Part shown: positions 1-6,837 of the stretch, in pieces
Layout of the letters: each line of letters starts with the position of its first letter
Position numbering within the stretch: position 1 is the first letter of the stretch
DNA from: Accumulibacter sp.
Lineage (GTDB): Bacteria > Pseudomonadota > Gammaproteobacteria > Burkholderiales > Rhodocyclaceae
Assembly (NCBI GenBank): GCA_003538495.1
Contig: DPSD01000600.1
Location: forward strand, 21,664 to 32,234
Length of the DNA: 10,571 nucleotides
Direction of reading: 5' to 3'
Notes under the pieces: generated by a model
What the model saw: the letters and a program-made list of their open reading frames with translations, nothing else
The model's database searches: none
Told to the model about the DNA's origin: nothing
Translations under genes and position numbers: made by a program

Positions 1-307
1 CCTTGCGCACCTTGTGCCAGACCAGATTGCTCTTGTAGGAGAAGCCCCAGGACGCCAGGACGCGCAGGCCCTCGGGCAGCAGGGCGTTGGGAACCCAGAG
101 ATAGAGATGGGCGGTGTCGGCGCAGATCGCCGCCACCGGCAGGTCGCAGATCGCCGCCAGCGTCATGGTGTGGTAACGACTGAGCCGCTTGTGTTCCGGC
201 GCAACCTTGCCGGTCTTGTTCTGGAATTGCCACGGCGGGTCGGCCAATACCGTATGGAAGCGCAGTGAACCCGCCTTGATCAACAGTTCTTCCGATGCGG
301 AAGTCAT
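1..307 (-). CDS. MT-A70 family adenine methyltransferase (N-terminal part, cut by window edge)
   Basis: The first 102 residues are present; the gene continues beyond the left edge. The protein begins MTSASEELLIKAGSL and carries DPPW at residues 23-26, the catalytic motif of MT-A70-type S-adenosylmethionine-dependent N6-adenine methyltransferases. The following stretch (RYHTMTLAAICDLPV, then AHLYLWVPNALLPEG) resembles the conserved core of bacterial members. Bacterial MT-A70 proteins methylate adenine in DNA, either as part of restriction-modification or as orphan, often phage-linked, enzymes; which applies here cannot be told. The ATG at 307-305 has GAGGA (complement of 317-321) nine bases upstream. 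The frame has a stop about 50 bases further up with no other ATG between. It lies 91 bp after the dehydrogenase gene on the same strand. Family assignment is firm; target and biological role are unknown. Confidence 0.85.
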   Translation of the reverse strand, partial: MTSASEELLIKAGSLRFHTVLADPPWQFQNKTGKVAPEHKRLSRYHTMTLAAICDLPVAAICADTAHLYLWVPNALLPEGLRVLASWGFSYKSNLVWHKVRK

Positions 308-398
308 TCTGGCCAATCCTCGATCATTCGCGCAACCACGCCAAGCGCCATGTCATTTACATATACGGGCAAGCGCCATGTCTTCTTCCACACTACTT
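308..398. other. Intergenic spacer with 13-bp direct repeats
   Basis: This 91-bp gap separates the dehydrogenase stop from the methyltransferase start. The 13-mer CAAGCGCCATGTC occurs at 342-354 and again at 370-382, 28 bp apart. Between the copies is a short AT-rich patch (about 354-368) that could hold a minus-strand -10 element for the methyltransferase. I see no convincing hairpin plus T-run terminator. Function of the repeats is unknown; they could be a regulator site or a small duplication. Confidence 0.5.
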
Positions 399-1355
399 TC
401 AGGCGACCCGGTGCTGCGGTTCGCCGCGGGCGAAAGCTTCGAGGTTGGCGATCAGCTGGTCGGCCAGCGCCTGCATTGCCGGCCGGCTGGCCCAGGCGAC
501 GTGCGGCGTCAACACGAAATTCGGCCGCGCCAGCAGCTCCGGCGCCAGCAGGACGTTGCCGGCACGCGGTGGTTCGACGCTCAGCACGTCGAAACCGGCA
601 CCGGCGATCCAGCCTTCGTGCAAGGCCCTGGCCAGTGCCGCTTCGTCGACCAGGCCGCCGCGCGCGGTGTTGATCAGCAGCGCCGACGGTTTCATCGCGC
701 GCAGCTCGGACTCGCCGATCAGGTGGGTCGTTGCGGCGGTCAGGGGGCAGTGCAGCGCTACCGCGTCGGCTCGGCCCAAGCCTTCGACGAAGGGTGTGTA
801 ACCCGGCCGTATGCTCGTCGCGTCCTTGCGCTCGCAGCGCAGGACGTGCATCCCGAAAGCGCCGGCCAGTTTGGCGACGGCGTTGCCGAGGCTGCCGCTG
901 CCGATCAGCGCCAGCGTCGCGCCGTGCAGGTCGCGAATCGGGTAATCGAAAAAACAGAACTGCTCGGACCGTTGCCACTTGCCGTCGGCGACCGCCAGCC
1001 GATAGGCGAGGATATTGCGCGACAGCGTCAGCAACAGGGCCAGCACATGCTCGGGAACGGTGTGCGCCGCGTAACCGCGGACGTTCGAGACGACAATGCC
1101 GCGCGCGCGGCAGGCGTCGAGGTCGACGTTGTTGGTGCCGGTCGCCGCGACGGCGACCATCTGCAAGGCCGGCAGCGCGGCGATCAGCTCGGCATCGATC
1201 TGCAGCTTGTTGACGATCGCCATGGTCGCTCCGGCCAGCCGCCCCCTGACCTCGTGCTGAAGCGTTTTCGGGTGTTCGGCCCAGTGATGCGGAAAATCGG
1301 GCCGGCGAACATCGGCGATGATCGATTCGCGTTCGAGATAGACGATTCTGTGCAT
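399..1355 (-). CDS. D-2-hydroxyacid dehydrogenase (hydroxypyruvate/glyoxylate reductase type)
   Basis: This 318-aa protein is full length for the D-isomer-specific 2-hydroxyacid dehydrogenase family, which interconverts 2-oxoacids and D-2-hydroxyacids with NAD(P)H in the cytoplasm. The dinucleotide motif GSGSLG is at residues 152-157. Catalytic residues are Arg232 (in NTARGG), Glu261 (in DVLSVEPP) and His285 (in TPHVAWAS). The HVAWAS form and overall look favour glycerate dehydrogenase/hydroxypyruvate reductase, but substrate cannot be fixed from sequence. After the second Rossmann strand the sequence is VLRCERK, without the clear Asp that marks strict NAD users, so cofactor preference is open. 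I chose ATG at 1355 (MHRIVYLERES), with GAGG about 11 bases upstream. An in-frame TTG at 1391 would lie inside the preceding gene's end. It follows the aldehyde dehydrogenase-like gene by 25 bp and is probably in the same operon as lutAB. Confidence 0.9.
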   Translation of the reverse strand: MHRIVYLERESIIADVRRPDFPHHWAEHPKTLQHEVRGRLAGATMAIVNKLQIDAELIAALPALQMVAVAATGTNNVDLDACRARGIVVSNVRGYAAHTVPEHVLALLLTLSRNILAYRLAVADGKWQRSEQFCFFDYPIRDLHGATLALIGSGSLGNAVAKLAGAFGMHVLRCERKDATSIRPGYTPFVEGLGRADAVALHCPLTAATTHLIGESELRAMKPSALLINTARGGLVDEAALARALHEGWIAGAGFDVLSVEPPRAGNVLLAPELLARPNFVLTPHVAWASRPAMQALADQLIANLEAFARGEPQHRVA

Positions 1356-1380
1356 GGCGCGTTTGACCTCGATCCTGGCC

Positions 1381-2097
1381 TCAGTCCACAAAGGGCTTGC
1401 CGTGGCGGGTGGCGATGGTGGCGACCCTGGCGCCCAGCGCCGGGTCGCCGGCGAAGAGCAGCAGGCTCACGTCGCTGGCGGCACAGAGCCCCTCGATCGC
1501 CGCGAGGTCGCCGTGCAGGACGTTGAAGACGCCGCCCGGAAAATCGCTGTCGGCGGTCAGTTCGGCCAGCGCGAAGGCCGGCGATGGCGCTCTCGGACTG
1601 GGCTTGATGACCAGCGTTGCACCGGCCAGCAGCGCCGGCACGGCGTGCCGCAGCGGGCCCAGCAGCGGCGCGCTGTCGTCGCTGACAATGGCCACCACCG
1701 CCGCGCCGCCGGTGGTCGTGGCCGTCTCCGTGTTCGACGCCGCGGCTCGCAGCAGGAGCAGGGCTTCGCCGACTTCGGCCGCGGCCAGCGCCGTGTCCTT
1801 GCCGGTCTCCTCGGCGATCATGCCGGCGAAGTGCTGCTCGTATTCGGCCAGCGCATCCCCGAGCGCCGCCAGCAGCGCTGCGCGCTCGCCAACCGTTCGC
1901 GCGGCCCAGCCGGCAAGCGCGGCTTGCGCGGCGTCCACCGCGGCGCGCGCTTCGGAGGCGCCACACATCGGCGTGCGCCGTCTGACCTGGCCGCTGCGTG
2001 GGTCGCGGACGTCAAAAAAACTTGGCGCCATGGTCAGGTAGGCGTGGCCATTGATCCATAGCGGAATGGCCAGGATCTCGTCGGGATCTAACGTCAT
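1381..2097 (-). CDS. Half-length aldehyde dehydrogenase-like protein lacking the catalytic domain
   Basis: The 238-aa product matches only the N-terminal, NAD-binding half of the aldehyde dehydrogenase superfamily (usual length about 480 aa). Recognisable features are DPRSGQV at 32-38, the helix-rich region ending in EETGKDTALAAAEV, the VIKPS lysine motif (Lys165) and FPGGVFNVLHGD at 186-197. The protein ends ATRHGKPFVD, exactly where family members continue into the LELGGK segment with the general-base Glu. That Glu and the nucleophilic Cys domain are therefore missing. The usual PWNFP segment with the oxyanion Asn is also replaced (around SDDSAPLLGPL, 139-149). It is unlikely to be an active dehydrogenase. 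The frame is otherwise clean. ATG at 2097 has AAGGAG 12 bases upstream, a slightly long spacing. It could be a decayed gene, a cofactor-binding accessory protein or a short subfamily; the sequence does not decide. Confidence 0.8.
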   Translation of the reverse strand: MTLDPDEILAIPLWINGHAYLTMAPSFFDVRDPRSGQVRRRTPMCGASEARAAVDAAQAALAGWAARTVGERAALLAALGDALAEYEQHFAGMIAEETGKDTALAAAEVGEALLLLRAAASNTETATTTGGAAVVAIVSDDSAPLLGPLRHAVPALLAGATLVIKPSPRAPSPAFALAELTADSDFPGGVFNVLHGDLAAIEGLCAASDVSLLLFAGDPALGARVATIATRHGKPFVD

Positions 2098-2180
2098 TTG
2101 GAAACTGCACTCCTTGGCGAGGGCTGCTGGTTGGTCGAGTATTTCATGGTCCTGGTGCTTGCTGGTGCTCGGGTGTCTGA

Positions 2181-3635
2181 CTACGCTCGTCGCCGCTGGC
2201 GATAAAGCTGGCGAAAGGTCTTGCCCTGCGGCGCGGGAAGATCACGGCCGGCGGTCCAGTTTGCCGTTATCCCGAGCACTTCGATTCGGTCGCGGCCACC
2301 GGCCAGCCAGTTCAGATAGCGCACGGCGATGCGCGTACCCAGCGCGTACAGTGTCGGCCGTGCCGCCAGCCAGGCCCATAGCCGCAAGCCGAAACGCTCG
2401 CTGCGCGGCCGCCAGCCCTCGCGAGTCTGTCGCTCGCGCAGCTGGCGCAGCAGTCCGGGCAGCGGGATGCGCACCGGACAGATTTCGCTGCAGCGCTGAC
2501 ACAGCGTCGAGGCCTGCGGCAGGTCGAGAGCTTTTTCGATGCCGCCGAACAGCGGCGTCAGGATCGAACCCATTGGCCCGGGATAGACCCAGCCGTAAGC
2601 GTGGCCGCCGATCGTCTGATAGACGGGGCAGTGGTTCAGGCAGGCGCCGCAGCGGATGCAGGCGAGCATCTGCTGGAAGTCGCCGCCGAGCAGTCCGACG
2701 CGGCCGTTGTCGACCAGGATGAAGACCATCTGCTCGGGACCGTCGGCAGCATCCGGACCGTCCGGATCGCCAGCCGCCGCGCTCCGGCGCCCGTTGCCGG
2801 TGAGCAGCGAAACATAGCTGGAGATCGCCTGACCGGTTGCCGAGCGCGGCAGCAGACGCATCAGGGTGGCAAGATCGGCGAGCGTCGGAACGATCTTTTC
2901 GATATCGGTAATCACCACGTGCACTTTCGGCAGCGTGCTCACCATCCGGCCGTTACCCTCGTTGGTGACCAGCGCCGCGCTGCCGGTCTCGGCGATCAGG
3001 AAGTTGGCGCCGGAAATCCCCATCTCGGCGCTGACGAAGTGTTCGCGCAGGACTTCGCGCGCTTCACGCGTCAGCGACGGGATGTCGGTCTTGCGGGCGG
3101 TGCCGTGCGTACTGGCGAAGAGGTCGGCGACCTGATCGACGTTCTTGTGCATGACCGGTGCGATGATGTGCGACGGCGGCTCGTTGCCGGCAATCTGCAG
3201 GATGTACTCGCCGAGGTCGGTCTCCACCGGCCGGATCCCGGCGGCCGCCAGCACCTGGTTGAGGCCGGCCTCCTCGGAGACCATCGACTTGGACTTGATC
3301 GCCTTGAGCACGCCGTGCCGTCTGGCGATGTCGACCACCAGCCCGCAGACCTCCTGCCCGTCACGGGCCCAAAGGACGGTCGCGCCGCTTGCCGTGGCCC
3401 TTTCCTCGAAGACCTCGAGCCAGCTGTCGAGATCGCCGATCACGCGCTGGCGAATCGCCTCACCGGCGGCGCGCAAGGCTTCGAAATCTCCTCCCTCTTC
3501 CTGTTCGTAATCGCGAACCGCCTGCGCGCGCGTGTCGACGAACTTGTCCCTGGGCTGGCTCAGATTGGCCTGCAGCCCGCGGTCGGCGAGCATCGCGCCG
3601 GCGCGCGCCTTGAAAAACATCGACTGCTGCTGCAT
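2181..3635 (-). CDS. lutB: LutB/LldF iron-sulfur subunit of lactate utilisation complex
   Basis: The 484-aa protein is of normal length for LutB/LldF, the iron-sulfur subunit of the LutABC/LldEFG complex that oxidises L-lactate to pyruvate. The N-terminal two thirds form an LUD domain (for example SKSMVSEEAGLNQVL and HIIAPVMHKNVDQVADLF). The C-terminal third carries a ferredoxin-like region with Cys326, 329, 332 and 336 followed by Pro, and a second group at Cys379, 382 and 386 followed by Pro, consistent with two [4Fe-4S] clusters. The start is ATG at 3635 (MQQQSMFFKARAG). Its A is the last base of the lutA stop (TGATG), so translation is probably coupled. The frame is open much further upstream, but that part is shadow of lutA. 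An 83-bp gap follows, and no lutC comes next, which is unusual. Confidence 0.93.
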   Translation of the reverse strand: MQQQSMFFKARAGAMLADRGLQANLSQPRDKFVDTRAQAVRDYEQEEGGDFEALRAAGEAIRQRVIGDLDSWLEVFEERATASGATVLWARDGQEVCGLVVDIARRHGVLKAIKSKSMVSEEAGLNQVLAAAGIRPVETDLGEYILQIAGNEPPSHIIAPVMHKNVDQVADLFASTHGTARKTDIPSLTREAREVLREHFVSAEMGISGANFLIAETGSAALVTNEGNGRMVSTLPKVHVVITDIEKIVPTLADLATLMRLLPRSATGQAISSYVSLLTGNGRRSAAAGDPDGPDAADGPEQMVFILVDNGRVGLLGGDFQQMLACIRCGACLNHCPVYQTIGGHAYGWVYPGPMGSILTPLFGGIEKALDLPQASTLCQRCSEICPVRIPLPGLLRQLRERQTREGWRPRSERFGLRLWAWLAARPTLYALGTRIAVRYLNWLAGGRDRIEVLGITANWTAGRDLPAPQGKTFRQLYRQRRRA

Positions 3636-4375
3636 CAGCCGCTGGTCCTGTCGGAAGTCCCGGCCAGCACTTCGGCGACGTGCAGCACGCGGGTGTGCCG
3701 GTCGCCCATGCGGCGCAACTTGCCTTCGATGTTCAGCAGGCAGCCGAGGTCGCCACCGACCACCGCATCGGTGGCGACCAGCCGTGCATTGACGCATTTC
3801 TGCTCGGCGATCGCTGCCGAGATGTCGCCGAACTTGACCGAGAAAGCGCCGCCAAAACCGCAGCACTCTTCGGCCGCCGGCATTTCCCGCAGCGTCAGGC
3901 CGGGCACCCGGCGCAGCAGCGCGCGTGGCTGTTCCCTGATTTGCAGGCCGCGCAGGCCGCTGCACGAATCGTGGTAAGTCACGCTGCCGGCGAAATCGCC
4001 CGGCACCGATTCGACTTGCAGGACGGTGACCAGGAAATCGGTGAGTTCGTAGGTCCGCCCGGCCAGGCGCTCGGCGCGGGTGCGCCAGTGCGGATCGTCA
4101 GCCAGCAGCGCCGGGTAGGCGTTCCTGATCTGGTCGGCGCACGAACCGCTGGGAACCACCAGGTAATCGAAGTCTTCGCACTCGGCGACCGTTTTCCTGG
4201 CCAGCGCGACCGCCGCGGCGCGGTCGCCGGCGTTGTACGCCGGCTGGCCGCAGCAGGTCTGGGTCTCCGGCACCTCGACCGTACACCGCGCGGCCTCGAG
4301 CAGCTCGATCGCCGCGAAGCCGACACTCGGGCGCAGCAGATCGACCAGGCAGGTGACGAACAGGGCAACGCGCAT
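3635..4375 (-). CDS. lutA: LutA/LldE CCG-domain subunit of lactate utilisation complex
   Basis: The 246-aa protein matches LutA/LldE in length and layout, with two cysteine-rich CCG domains as in heterodisulfide reductase and glycolate oxidase iron-sulfur subunits. The motifs are TCCGQP (Cys41/42) with GSC (Cys79), and YHDSC (Cys138) with ECCGFGG (Cys171/172) and GGDLGC (Cys212). The family forms part of a complex that oxidises lactate. A glycolate or other 2-hydroxy acid substrate cannot be excluded, but pairing with LutB favours lactate. The start is ATG at 4375; I see no good Shine-Dalgarno sequence ahead of it. It is the first gene of the minus-strand operon and is divergent from the IclR-type regulator. 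Confidence 0.93.
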   Translation of the reverse strand: MRVALFVTCLVDLLRPSVGFAAIELLEAARCTVEVPETQTCCGQPAYNAGDRAAAVALARKTVAECEDFDYLVVPSGSCADQIRNAYPALLADDPHWRTRAERLAGRTYELTDFLVTVLQVESVPGDFAGSVTYHDSCSGLRGLQIREQPRALLRRVPGLTLREMPAAEECCGFGGAFSVKFGDISAAIAEQKCVNARLVATDAVVGGDLGCLLNIEGKLRRMGDRHTRVLHVAEVLAGTSDRTSG

Positions 4376-4387
4376 GATGGTAAGATG

Positions 4388-4400
4388 TTGCGCCGCACAA
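4388..4400. promoter_or_regulatory. Inverted repeat, possible operator near lutA start
   Basis: TTGCGCCGCACAA is a 13-bp near-palindrome with one mismatched pair between the half-sites (TTGCGC / GCACAA). It lies 12 bp ahead of the lutA start codon, in the lutA leader. It could be a regulator site or a small leader hairpin. No known consensus is matched with confidence. Confidence 0.35.
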
Positions 4401-4407
4401 GGTACGG

Positions 4408-4429
4408 TGGGCGAGTGGCGGAGCGCCCA
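4408..4429. promoter_or_regulatory. Inverted repeat TGGGCG-N10-CGCCCA, candidate IclR-type operator
   Basis: Perfect 6-bp arms (4408-4413 and 4424-4429) are separated by 10 bp, about one helical turn between half-site centres plus a few bases. The right arm abuts the AT-rich -10-like spot at 4430-4436. A dimeric regulator from the adjacent gene could bind here and repress lutA, itself or both. The assignment rests on symmetry and position only. Confidence 0.4.
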
Positions 4430-4460
4430 ATAGTATTCCCCCGCAGGCCAAAACGGAAGG

Positions 4461-5255
4461 TTGGACAGGAAGGTGACAGCGGAACAGCAGGTAGAGAAGG
4501 GGTCGATTCAGGTCATCGAACGTATGATGTCGCTACTGGCGGTGCTGGCCGACCAGCCGGAACCGGCGAGCCTCAAGCTGCTGGCCCGGAACACCGGCCT
4601 GCATCCGTCGACGGCGCACCGCATCCTGGCGGCGATGACCAGCGCCGCCATCGTCGAGCGACACGACACCGGCACCTACGCGCTCGGGATCCGGCTGCTG
4701 GAGTTGGGCAACCTGGTCAAGTCGCGAATCAACATCCGCCAGGTCGCCTTGCCGTACATGCAGCAACTGCACGAGATCGTCGGCGAAGCGGTCAATCTGG
4801 GCATCCGTCACGACGACGAGATCGTTTACGTCGAACGGACGTCCAGTGGCCGCTCGCTGCTCCGCGTCGTCTATCTGGTTGGCGGTCGCGCGCCACTGCA
4901 CCTGACTTCGGTCGGCAAGCTTTTTCTTGCCGCCGACGCCGCCGCCGACGTTCGTGCGTATGCCCGACGGACGGGCCTGCCGGGCAAGACGCCGCATTCG
5001 CTGACCCAGCTCGACGCACTGGAAAAGGAACTCGACAAGATCCGCCGCCACGAAGTGGCCTTTGACAACGAGGAAGCCGAGATCGGTCTGCGCTGCATAG
5101 CCGCACCGGTTCTCGACGACGAGGGCCAGATCGCCGCTGGGCTGTCGGTATCGGCGCCCAGTGATCGTCTTGATCCGGACTGGGTGAAGTCGATCAAGGC
5201 CAGTGCCAGGGGAATTTCGCTGGCTCTGGGGTGTCGGCCACCGCAGCGCAAGTGA
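4461..5255 (+). CDS. IclR family transcriptional regulator
   Basis: The 264-aa protein has the IclR layout. An N-terminal winged helix-turn-helix lies around residues 14-75 ([17 protein letters not shown], then [19 protein letters not shown]). An effector-binding domain follows at about 90-258, with the hallmark [16 protein letters not shown] near 202-217. IclR proteins are dimeric regulators of carbon-catabolism genes that respond to small acids. Divergent placement next to lutA suggests it controls the lut operon, though Bacillus LutR and E. coli LldR are GntR-type, so this would be a different regulator. Start choice is uncertain: TTG at 4461 has GGAAGG directly against it, and GTG at 4473 has that same GGAAGG 12 bases upstream. 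Either leaves the helix-turn-helix intact. Confidence 0.9.
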   Translation: MDRKVTAEQQVEKGSIQVIERMMSLLAVLADQPEPASLKLLARNTGLHPSTAHRILAAMTSAAIVERHDTGTYALGIRLLELGNLVKSRINIRQVALPYMQQLHEIVGEAVNLGIRHDDEIVYVERTSSGRSLLRVVYLVGGRAPLHLTSVGKLFLAADAAADVRAYARRTGLPGKTPHSLTQLDALEKELDKIRRHEVAFDNEEAEIGLRCIAAPVLDDEGQIAAGLSVSAPSDRLDPDWVKSIKASARGISLALGCRPPQRK

Positions 5256-5392
5256 GTCCCGAGCGGCGGCGCTGATCGTTGCCGCCAAGGTCGCGGCCGC
5301 CCTGGCGTGCGCACTGGCGTCAGCGGCCGTCTTGGCCACCATTGCCACGCCGATGCTTGGTACACTCCGGTGTTGCGTCCGGATGCGAATTC
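5256..5392. promoter_or_regulatory. Intergenic region ahead of the EamA-ruv operon
   Basis: This 137-bp gap should hold the promoter for the transporter and ruv genes. TACACT at 5361-5366 is a plausible -10, but the nearest TTG-type hexamers (TTGGCC at 5332, TTGCCA at 5342) are badly spaced. It also contains CTGGCGT twice (5302-5308 and 5314-5320) around the palindrome GTGCGCAC (5307-5314). An open frame crosses it in line with the transporter, but its arginine- and proline-rich translation looks non-coding. Confidence 0.35.
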
Positions 5393-6274
5393 ATGTCACC
5401 AGCGAACCACAAGGCCCGTCTGTCGGCGTGCTTGCCGTTTCTTTTCGTCTTCCTGTGGAGCACCGGTTTCATCGGCGCCAAATTTGGCCTGCCGTACGCC
5501 GAGCCGCTGACCTTTCTGCTCACCCGCTACCTGCTGGTGCTGGCCTTGATGATTCCCCTGGTGCTGCTGACGCGCGCGCCCTGGCCGGCAGATGCGCGCC
5601 AGGTGATGCACATCGGGGTTTCCGGCCTGCTGGTGCACGCGCTCTACCTGGGAGGGGTTTTCATGGCCATCAAGCACGGCTTGCCCGCTGGCGTCACCGC
5701 GCTGGTGGTCGGCATGCAGCCGCTGCTGACCGCCTGCGGGGTCGGCTTGCTGCTCGGCGAACGCGTCTCGCCAAGGCAATGGCTGGGACTGCTGCTCGGC
5801 TTTATCGGGGTGACCCTGGTGGTGGCCAACAAACTCGGCGACGTGCCGCTGGCGGGAATGCTCGTTCCGGCCGTCGCGGCGCTGCTGGGAATCACCCTGG
5901 GAACCTTGTATCAGAAGCGCTTCTGCCCACGTTTCGACCTGCGCACCGGTTCGCTGATCCAGTTCCTGCCGGCTGCGGTGCTCACGGCGCTGGTCGCCTG
6001 GGCGACCGAAAGCATGCGCATCGAGTGGACGCCGCAATTTGTCTTTGCCCTGCTGTGGCTGGTCCTGGTGCTCTCGGTCGGCGCGATCAGCCTGCTCAAT
6101 GTGCTGATTCGCAGTGGCAGCGCGGTGAATGTCGCGACCCTGTTCTACCTGACGCCGCCGAGCACCGCGCTGATCGCCTGGTTGCTGTTCGGCGAGACGC
6201 TCGGGGCGCTGGCGGTGGCCGGGATGGTGCTGGCGGTAAGCGGCGTCTATCTGGCGCGGGCGACCGCCCGATGA
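5393..6274 (+). CDS. EamA/DMT family transporter
   Basis: The 293-aa hydrophobic protein has the length and repeat structure of EamA (drug/metabolite transporter) permeases, with about ten membrane helices in two homologous halves. The first half begins with [19 protein letters not shown] and contains VGMQPLLTA and [22 protein letters not shown]. The second half ends with [20 protein letters not shown], a typical EamA closing motif. It acts in the inner membrane and probably exports a metabolite or amino acid, but substrate cannot be predicted. ATG at 5393 ([10 protein letters not shown]) places the first helix correctly. Only a weak GGA lies nine bases upstream. Its stop overlaps the ruvC start (ATGA), so the two are likely co-translated, although no functional link to recombination is evident. 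Confidence 0.9.
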   Translation: MSPANHKARLSACLPFLFVFLWSTGFIGAKFGLPYAEPLTFLLTRYLLVLALMIPLVLLTRAPWPADARQVMHIGVSGLLVHALYLGGVFMAIKHGLPAGVTALVVGMQPLLTACGVGLLLGERVSPRQWLGLLLGFIGVTLVVANKLGDVPLAGMLVPAVAALLGITLGTLYQKRFCPRFDLRTGSLIQFLPAAVLTALVAWATESMRIEWTPQFVFALLWLVLVLSVGAISLLNVLIRSGSAVNVATLFYLTPPSTALIAWLLFGETLGALAVAGMVLAVSGVYLARATAR

Positions 6275-6837
6275 ACGACGCCGGGCCGGCGGTGCTGCGC
6301 ATTCTCGGAATTGACCCGGGCCTGCGGATCACCGGCTTCGGCCTGATCGAGAAGGCCGGAAGCCGCCTCGCCTACCTCGCCAGCGGCTGCATCAAGACCG
6401 ACGCCGGCGATTCGCTGCCGAGTCGCCTGGGGATGATTCACGCCGGTTTGCGCGAGCTGATCGACCGGCACCGACCCGACCAGGCGGCCGTCGAAATCGT
6501 TTTCGTCAATGTCAACCCGCAATCGACGCTGCTGCTCGGTCAGGCGCGCGGCGCGGCGATCACCGCGCTGGTCGCCAGCGGCGTCGTGGTCGCCGAGTAC
6601 ACCGCCTTGCAGGTCAAGCAGGCGGTGGTCGGCAACGGCCATGCCGACAAAGTGCAGGTTCAACATATGGTGCGGCGCCTGTTGTCCCTGTCGGGAGAAC
6701 CCGGCGCGGACGCCGCCGACGCGCTGGCCTGCGCGATCGCGCACGCGCATGGCGGACAGGGGCTGGGCGGCATCGGCAGCCGCGGGCTGCACGTGCGCAA
6801 CGGCCGTTTGATCGTTGGCAAGGAGAAGAAACGATGA
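6271..6837 (+). CDS. ruvC: RuvC, Holliday junction resolvase
   Basis: The 188-aa protein is the endonuclease that cuts Holliday junctions as a dimer with the RuvAB branch-migration motor. The four acidic metal-binding residues are all visible: Asp15 (GIDPGL), Glu75 (VEIVFVN), Asp147 and Asp150 (DAADAL). Their spacing matches E. coli Asp7, Glu66, Asp138 and Asp141. The LLLGQARG segment at 87-94 is also conserved. The N-terminus is about eight residues longer than in E. coli. The start overlaps the transporter stop, and the end overlaps ruvA by ATGA. Confidence 0.97.
   Translation: MNDAGPAVLRILGIDPGLRITGFGLIEKAGSRLAYLASGCIKTDAGDSLPSRLGMIHAGLRELIDRHRPDQAAVEIVFVNVNPQSTLLLGQARGAAITALVASGVVVAEYTALQVKQAVVGNGHADKVQVQHMVRRLLSLSGEPGADAADALACAIAHAHGGQGLGGIGSRGLHVRNGRLIVGKEKKR
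6820..6825 (+). promoter_or_regulatory. Ribosome binding site of ruvA
   Basis: AAGGAG lies eight bases before the ruvA ATG and inside the end of ruvC. It is the strongest Shine-Dalgarno sequence in the plus-strand operon and supports the chosen ruvA start. Confidence 0.8.

Larger units (their letters stand above)
4376..4460. promoter_or_regulatory. Divergent lutA / iclR-type promoter region
   Basis: This 85-bp gap must carry the starts of both divergent transcripts. An AT-rich spot at 4430-4436 (ATAGTAT) can be read as a -10 element on either strand (TAGTAT on plus, TACTAT on minus). Next to it are two inverted repeats, listed separately, placed where a bound regulator would block lutA transcription. 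Neither -35 element is clear, so the promoter assignment is inferred from gene layout more than from consensus. Confidence 0.5.

Noticed and set aside
308..398. Possible Rho-independent terminator after the dehydrogenase gene
   Set aside because: Only very short stems can be drawn and no T-run follows on the minus strand.
189..1526. Long plus-strand open frame opposite the methyltransferase, dehydrogenase and aldehyde dehydrogenase-like genes
   Set aside because: It is antisense to well-supported genes, its translation is rich in Arg, Gln and Gly with no recognisable motif, and such frames are common in GC-rich DNA.
2094..2147. 17-residue minus-strand ORF overlapping the aldehyde dehydrogenase-like start by ATGA
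   Set aside because: It has only AGGA two bases from its ATG as a ribosome site and no recognisable content; a coupling leader is possible but not supported enough to annotate.
2601..3977. Plus-strand open frame of about 458 codons opposite lutB and lutA
   Set aside because: The opposite strand encodes clear LutB and LutA with all cysteine motifs; the plus-strand product has no family features and spans two genes.
3680..5065. Plus-strand open frame crossing lutA, the divergent promoter and the IclR-type gene
   Set aside because: It overlaps two confident genes in other frames and has low-complexity Arg/Gly/Ala composition.
5279..5392. N-terminal extension of the EamA transporter
   Set aside because: The extra residues are Arg- and Pro-rich and would precede the first membrane helix unnaturally; ATG at 5393 gives the usual family length.
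5203..6837. Extended ruvC frame starting far upstream
   Set aside because: The upstream part overlaps the transporter out of frame and looks non-coding; normal RuvC length and the ATGA overlap support a start at 6271.
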